A stretch of 35,442 bases of DNA, taken from NCBI RefSeq assembly GCF_023228165.1, contig NZ_JALOBS010000042.1, positions 1-35,442 on the forward strand. Direction: 5' to 3'. Shown piece after piece: positions 33,488-35,442 of this stretch. Below the pieces are notes generated by a model that made no database searches, was not told where the DNA came from, and saw only the letters and a program-made list of their open reading frames with translations. The stretch is from Methylomonas sp. (GTDB lineage: Bacteria > Pseudomonadota > Gammaproteobacteria > Methylococcales > Methylomonadaceae). Position 1 is the stretch's first letter, and each line of letters opens with the position of its first letter. The position numbers and the translations under genes were made by a program.

Positions 33488-33826
33488 CTATTTATTACCC
33501 GCTTCGATATGTGTTATGGCATCTTGGACGGCATGGGTGGCCTTATCGGCATGTTCCAGTTTGCCATGTTCGATACCTTGTTGTAATGACTCCACTGCTT
33601 CATGCATGTGGTGTTTGTCATCTTCGCTCTTGGCGGCTTCCTGGGCTTTTTTGGCGTGTTCCAACGCGGTTTCCGCGTGTTCCACCAATACGACGGAGTG
33701 GCCGAGTTTGCCGTGTTCCACGGCCTCTTTCGCGTGCTTTAACGCCTCGTCGGCATGTGGTTCCGCGAATACGGCGCTGCCGAAAATCAGCATGATACTG
33801 CCTGTGATAAGTGCTAGCTTGTTCAT
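33488..33826 (-). CDS. SmbP-like small periplasmic metal-binding protein
   Basis: This 112-aa protein resembles SmbP of Nitrosomonas europaea, a periplasmic copper/metal-binding four-helix protein. A signal peptide precedes the cleavage site VFA-EPH. The mature part is a regular helical array with His at repeating positions: ALKHAKEAVEHGK, LVEHAETALEHAKKA, DDKHHMHEAVESL, GIEHGKLEHADKATHAV. About a dozen His residues are present. AGGGGG precedes the ATG. It may buffer copper, which matters to copper-dependent methane oxidisers; that is inference. It is divergent from the cytochrome c peroxidase gene. Confidence 0.85.
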   Translation of the reverse strand: MNKLALITGSIMLIFGSAVFAEPHADEALKHAKEAVEHGKLGHSVVLVEHAETALEHAKKAQEAAKSEDDKHHMHEAVESLQQGIEHGKLEHADKATHAVQDAITHIEAGNK

Positions 33827-33870
33827 AAGTCCCCCTGGTTTGAAAAGATAGGTGCATTTCGACGCTCAGG

Positions 33871-33908
33871 CGGTAGGCTGCAAAGCCTGCTTGCAAACTC
33901 GACTACCG
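33871..33908 (-). promoter_or_regulatory. inverted repeat in the smbP-like leader
   Basis: CGGTAG and CTACCG lie 26 bases apart and enclose GGCTGCAAAGCC, itself self-complementary. It sits upstream of the smbP-like gene and could be a leader hairpin or binding site. Confidence 0.3.
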
Positions 33909-34074
33909 CAAAACGCCGAAATCGGTACTGCATTATTATGATTGCATCGCTAAGGATGCGGAGGGTAGATACCAGTAAGCCGAAATAGTTCCTAGTGCAA
34001 TAAAATTTACCTGGCCGCTTGCTTTACCTTACAATTCGGATTCGTTACTAACAATAACAATACTGGAGGATGAC

Positions 34075-35082
34075 ATGTTTAAAATTCGGATGCTGGTTTC
34101 TGCGATTGCATTGACCGGTTCACTTTCTGTTATGGCGGCGGAAGCCTTGCCAACTACAGCACCCGCGCCTGCCGATAATCCAACTACGGCTGAAAAAGTC
34201 GAATTGGGTAAAATGCTGTATCACGATCCACGCTTGTCTTCGACCGGCACCGTATCTTGCGCGTCTTGCCACAATACCATGCTGGGCGGGGAAGATAATC
34301 GGCCTAATTCCATGGGCGTTAACGGCCAGACTGGTGGTCGAAGTGCGCCGACTGTCTGGAACGCGGCGTTCAACAAAGTACAATTCTGGGACGGACGCGC
34401 GGATAGTCTCGAAGCCCAAGCCGCAGGCCCTGTCACCAACCCGATTGAAATGGGTATGAAAAGCTGGGATGACGTGGTTGCCCGCCTAAAAACCATCAAG
34501 GGTTATCGCAAGGCTTTTGATTTGGCTTTTGGCAGCGATGCAGAGACCATTACAAAAGATAACGCCACTAAGGCGATTGCCGCTTATGAAAGAACTTTGA
34601 TTACCCCTAACAGCGCCTACGACAAATATGTGAAAGGCGATAAAACGGCGATGAGCGAACAACAAGTGCGCGGCATGAACAAAGCCGTGGAGTTAGGTTG
34701 CACCAGCTGCCATAGCGGTCCGGCTTTCAACGGCCCCGGCATGTTCCAAAAATTCCCGATGCATCCAAACGGCTATTTTGAAGCGCAATACCATTTCAAA
34801 AAAGATAAAGGTTTGGCGGACGTGACCAAAAAAGCCGGCGATGAACATATGTTTAAAGTGCCGACCTTGCGTAACGTGGCTTTGACCGCACCGTATTTCC
34901 ACAACGGTTCCGTGCCTACGCTGGATAAAGCGGTAAAACTGATGGCGAAATTGCAATTGGGCAAAGATTTGTCCGACGAAGACACCGCCGACATCGTGGC
35001 GTTTTTGAATGCCTTGACCGGTGAGTTTCCAAAACAAACCATGCCGACCTTACCCGGCACACCCGGCAAATCGTTCAATTAA
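34075..35082 (+). CDS. di-haem cytochrome c peroxidase
   Basis: This is a 335-aa periplasmic enzyme that reduces hydrogen peroxide with electrons from cytochrome c. A signal peptide (1-22) ends near AMAA. Two haem c motifs are present, CASCH (62-66, low-potential haem) and CTSCH (209-213, high-potential haem). Other family features are GQTGGRSAPTVWNAAF, FWDGRADSLEAQA, NPIEMG, and FKVPTLRNVALTAPYFHNGS near 260-279. Length matches bacterial CcpA/MauG-family peroxidases. GGAGG precedes the ATG, and a classic terminator follows. It is likely monocistronic and divergent from the smbP-like gene. Confidence 0.95.
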   Translation: MFKIRMLVSAIALTGSLSVMAAEALPTTAPAPADNPTTAEKVELGKMLYHDPRLSSTGTVSCASCHNTMLGGEDNRPNSMGVNGQTGGRSAPTVWNAAFNKVQFWDGRADSLEAQAAGPVTNPIEMGMKSWDDVVARLKTIKGYRKAFDLAFGSDAETITKDNATKAIAAYERTLITPNSAYDKYVKGDKTAMSEQQVRGMNKAVELGCTSCHSGPAFNGPGMFQKFPMHPNGYFEAQYHFKKDKGLADVTKKAGDEHMFKVPTLRNVALTAPYFHNGSVPTLDKAVKLMAKLQLGKDLSDEDTADIVAFLNALTGEFPKQTMPTLPGTPGKSFN

Positions 35083-35095
35083 TTTGTCGCACACC

Positions 35096-35123
35096 AAAAA
35101 GGGGCTGAAAAGCCCCTTTTTTT
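35096..35123 (+). terminator. intrinsic terminator of the peroxidase gene
   Basis: AAAAAGGGGCT, a GAAA loop, then AGCCCC and seven T form a textbook rho-independent terminator 14 bp after the stop codon. The A-run before the stem means it could also work in reverse. Confidence 0.93.
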
Positions 35124-35442
35124 GTTATAGGCTGGAAGGATTACCGGGCCTCACGGCGAATGTATTTCGGTTATTTGCATTCAAGGGTTGGAAATCAAAA
35201 CGGATCCTATTATTCAATCACGCCGTTTTGAGCAAAGCATGGTTGGTTTATTAAGTGCACAGTGAGCTGTTACGTGCAAAAATTAGTTGGCAGCTACGCT
35301 CGTTATCGGCCGAAGCTGTCGCTTGATGAAGTAATTTCAATGACTTCTAAATGTTCGTTTGCCGCCATATGGTTGTCCGCAGTCGTAGGATGCATAAGCG
35401 ATAGCGTCATGCATTGAGAGGATTACCCAAGGCGGCGGATGA
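35124..35442. other. gene-free right end
   Basis: About 320 bp with no gene I can support on either strand. A REP-like palindrome lies at 35385-35416. Confidence 0.4.
35385..35416 (+). repeat. REP-like palindrome, copy E
   Basis: GTAGGATGCAT, AGCGATAGCGT and CATGCATTG share the GTAGG head and GCGATAGCG core with copies A-D but carry a different stem (ATGCAT repeated). This suggests stem sequences vary while core and fold stay fixed. Confidence 0.6.

Overview
The window looks like chromosome from a gammaproteobacterium, most likely a Methylomonas-like methanotroph (Methylococcales). That assignment is inference. It rests on moderate GC, the order rne | rluC-HAD-sppA-ffs-dnaX-ybaB-recR, a VPLPA-CTERM exported protein, an SmbP-like metal-binding protein, a di-haem cytochrome c peroxidase, and families of short intergenic palindromes. 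No methane-oxidation gene is present to prove it.

Layout. 1-1840 (minus): an operon of a DUF938 methyltransferase, a beta-carbonic anhydrase and an SDR protein that runs off the left edge. 2057-4463 (plus): a sigma-54 activator with a Cys-rich MetOD1-like sensor domain, then a VPLPA-CTERM exported protein. 4513-7817 (plus): a tight cassette of three unrecognised proteins. They are rich in coiled coil, two carry paired hydrophobic segments, and one begins with five 8-residue DIP repeats. 7911-8780 (minus): a TIR-transmembrane protein convergent with the cassette. 9047-9945 (plus): an Xre/MbcA/ParS-RES toxin-antitoxin pair with its own promoter. 10039-11811: a GNAT protein, an AT-rich orphan gene, a cluster of REP-like palindromes and a small P-loop kinase-like protein. 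The stretch from 4513 to about 11800 is the accessory part of the window and has the character of a defence or competition island.

11951-25391 is mostly core. It holds prfC, a CPA1 antiporter with an RCK-like C-terminus, rne with a long leader, and the divergent rluC-HAD-sppA run. Next come the 4.5S RNA gene (ffs) and dnaX-ybaB-recR, with a convergent SulP transporter.

25719-35442 holds small exported or membrane proteins: a 67-aa membrane protein, a TVP38/VTT protein, an Ala/Lys/Glu-rich secreted peptide, a low-affinity iron-permease-family protein, a cupin, a YfdX-like lipoprotein, SmbP and cytochrome c peroxidase. Among them sit an NtrB/NtrC-type two-component pair and a decayed group II intron 3' end.

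How the genes may work together. The carbonic anhydrase and the SulP transporter could both handle bicarbonate. The TIR and RES proteins both belong to NAD+-consuming families. The three-gene cassette is the best candidate for an undescribed system: its members share a C-terminal helical motif, and a multi-component alpha-helical membrane-active complex is a reasonable but unproven reading.
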